Assembly: GCA_002499945.1 (NCBI GenBank)
Contig: DKYP01000085.1
Span: forward strand, 1 to 12,070
Direction: 5' to 3'
DNA: 12,070 nucleotides
DNA from: Lachnoclostridium sp. UBA7097
GTDB lineage: Bacteria > Bacillota > Clostridia > Lachnospirales > Lachnospiraceae
This document shows, piece after piece, positions 12,047 to 12,070 of this stretch (the stretch's first letter is position 1; each line of letters opens with the position of its first letter). The translations under genes and the position numbers were made by a program. The notes under the pieces are model-generated. The model was not told the DNA's origin and did no database searches. It worked only from the letters and a program-made list of their open reading frames with translations.

Positions 12047-12070
12047 CTGGCAAATTCCAAATGTGCTTCC
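12047..12070 (-). repeat. Repeat A, start of copy 4, cut by the window end
   Basis: The last 24 bases, CTGGCAAATTCC followed by AAATGTGCTTCC, match the reverse complement of the right end of full copy 2, including its extra A and T bulge bases. The element would continue past 12070 with the same orientation as copy 1. Confidence 0.75.

Noticed and set aside
11440..12070. CRISPR array
   Set aside because: The repeated motifs are irregularly spaced, in both orientations and degenerate. There is no uniform repeat-spacer pattern and no cas gene.

Overview
The window looks like a piece of a low-to-moderate GC Clostridia chromosome, most likely a Lachnospiraceae-type gut or rumen bacterium. The reasons are the gene order (fmt, rsmB, rlmN, PP2C phosphatase, PASTA kinase, rsgA, rpe, thiN), strong GGAGG ribosome binding sites, TTG starts, AT-rich codons and a c-di-GMP (PilZ) protein in the operon. 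The family is inferred from protein character and gene order; no database search was possible.

Every supported gene lies on the minus strand and reads from high to low coordinates. From 11422 down to 50 the order is: fmt (Met-tRNAi formyltransferase), rsmB (16S rRNA m5C967 methyltransferase), rlmN (23S rRNA/tRNA m2A methyltransferase), stp/prpC (PP2C Ser/Thr phosphatase), prkC (PASTA Ser/Thr kinase), rsgA (30S maturation GTPase), rpe (ribulose-phosphate 3-epimerase), a PilZ-domain protein with a repetitive basic tail, thiN (thiamine pyrophosphokinase), and a small MutS-family ATPase that is neither MutS1 nor a complete MutS2. Most junctions overlap or lie within about 50 bp, so this is probably one long transcription unit. 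It combines translation initiation and ribosome modification or assembly with the kinase/phosphatase pair that senses cell-wall fragments, plus small metabolic and signalling genes.

The main non-genic content is a family of about 148-bp imperfect palindromes (called A here). One full copy interrupts the operon between rsgA and rpe (4111-4258). A second full copy in the opposite orientation lies upstream of fmt (11544-11691). A truncated copy lies just before fmt (11452-11504), and the start of another is cut by the window end (12047-12070). The two full copies share a roughly 30-bp basal stem and an apical 7-bp hairpin. Four of the seven apical base pairs differ between copies with pairing kept on both sides, which is direct evidence for selection on secondary structure. 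The stretch 11692-12046 has no gene and holds two further imperfect palindromes (B, 11773-11901; C, 11930-11996) that carry related TTGGAATT/GCCAGG-like end motifs.

A second signal covers the whole window: reading all 12,070 bases by eye I found no GATC tetranucleotide, although GATA, GATT and GATG are all common.

No tRNA, rRNA, CRISPR array, intact insertion sequence, prophage gene or recognisable riboswitch was seen.
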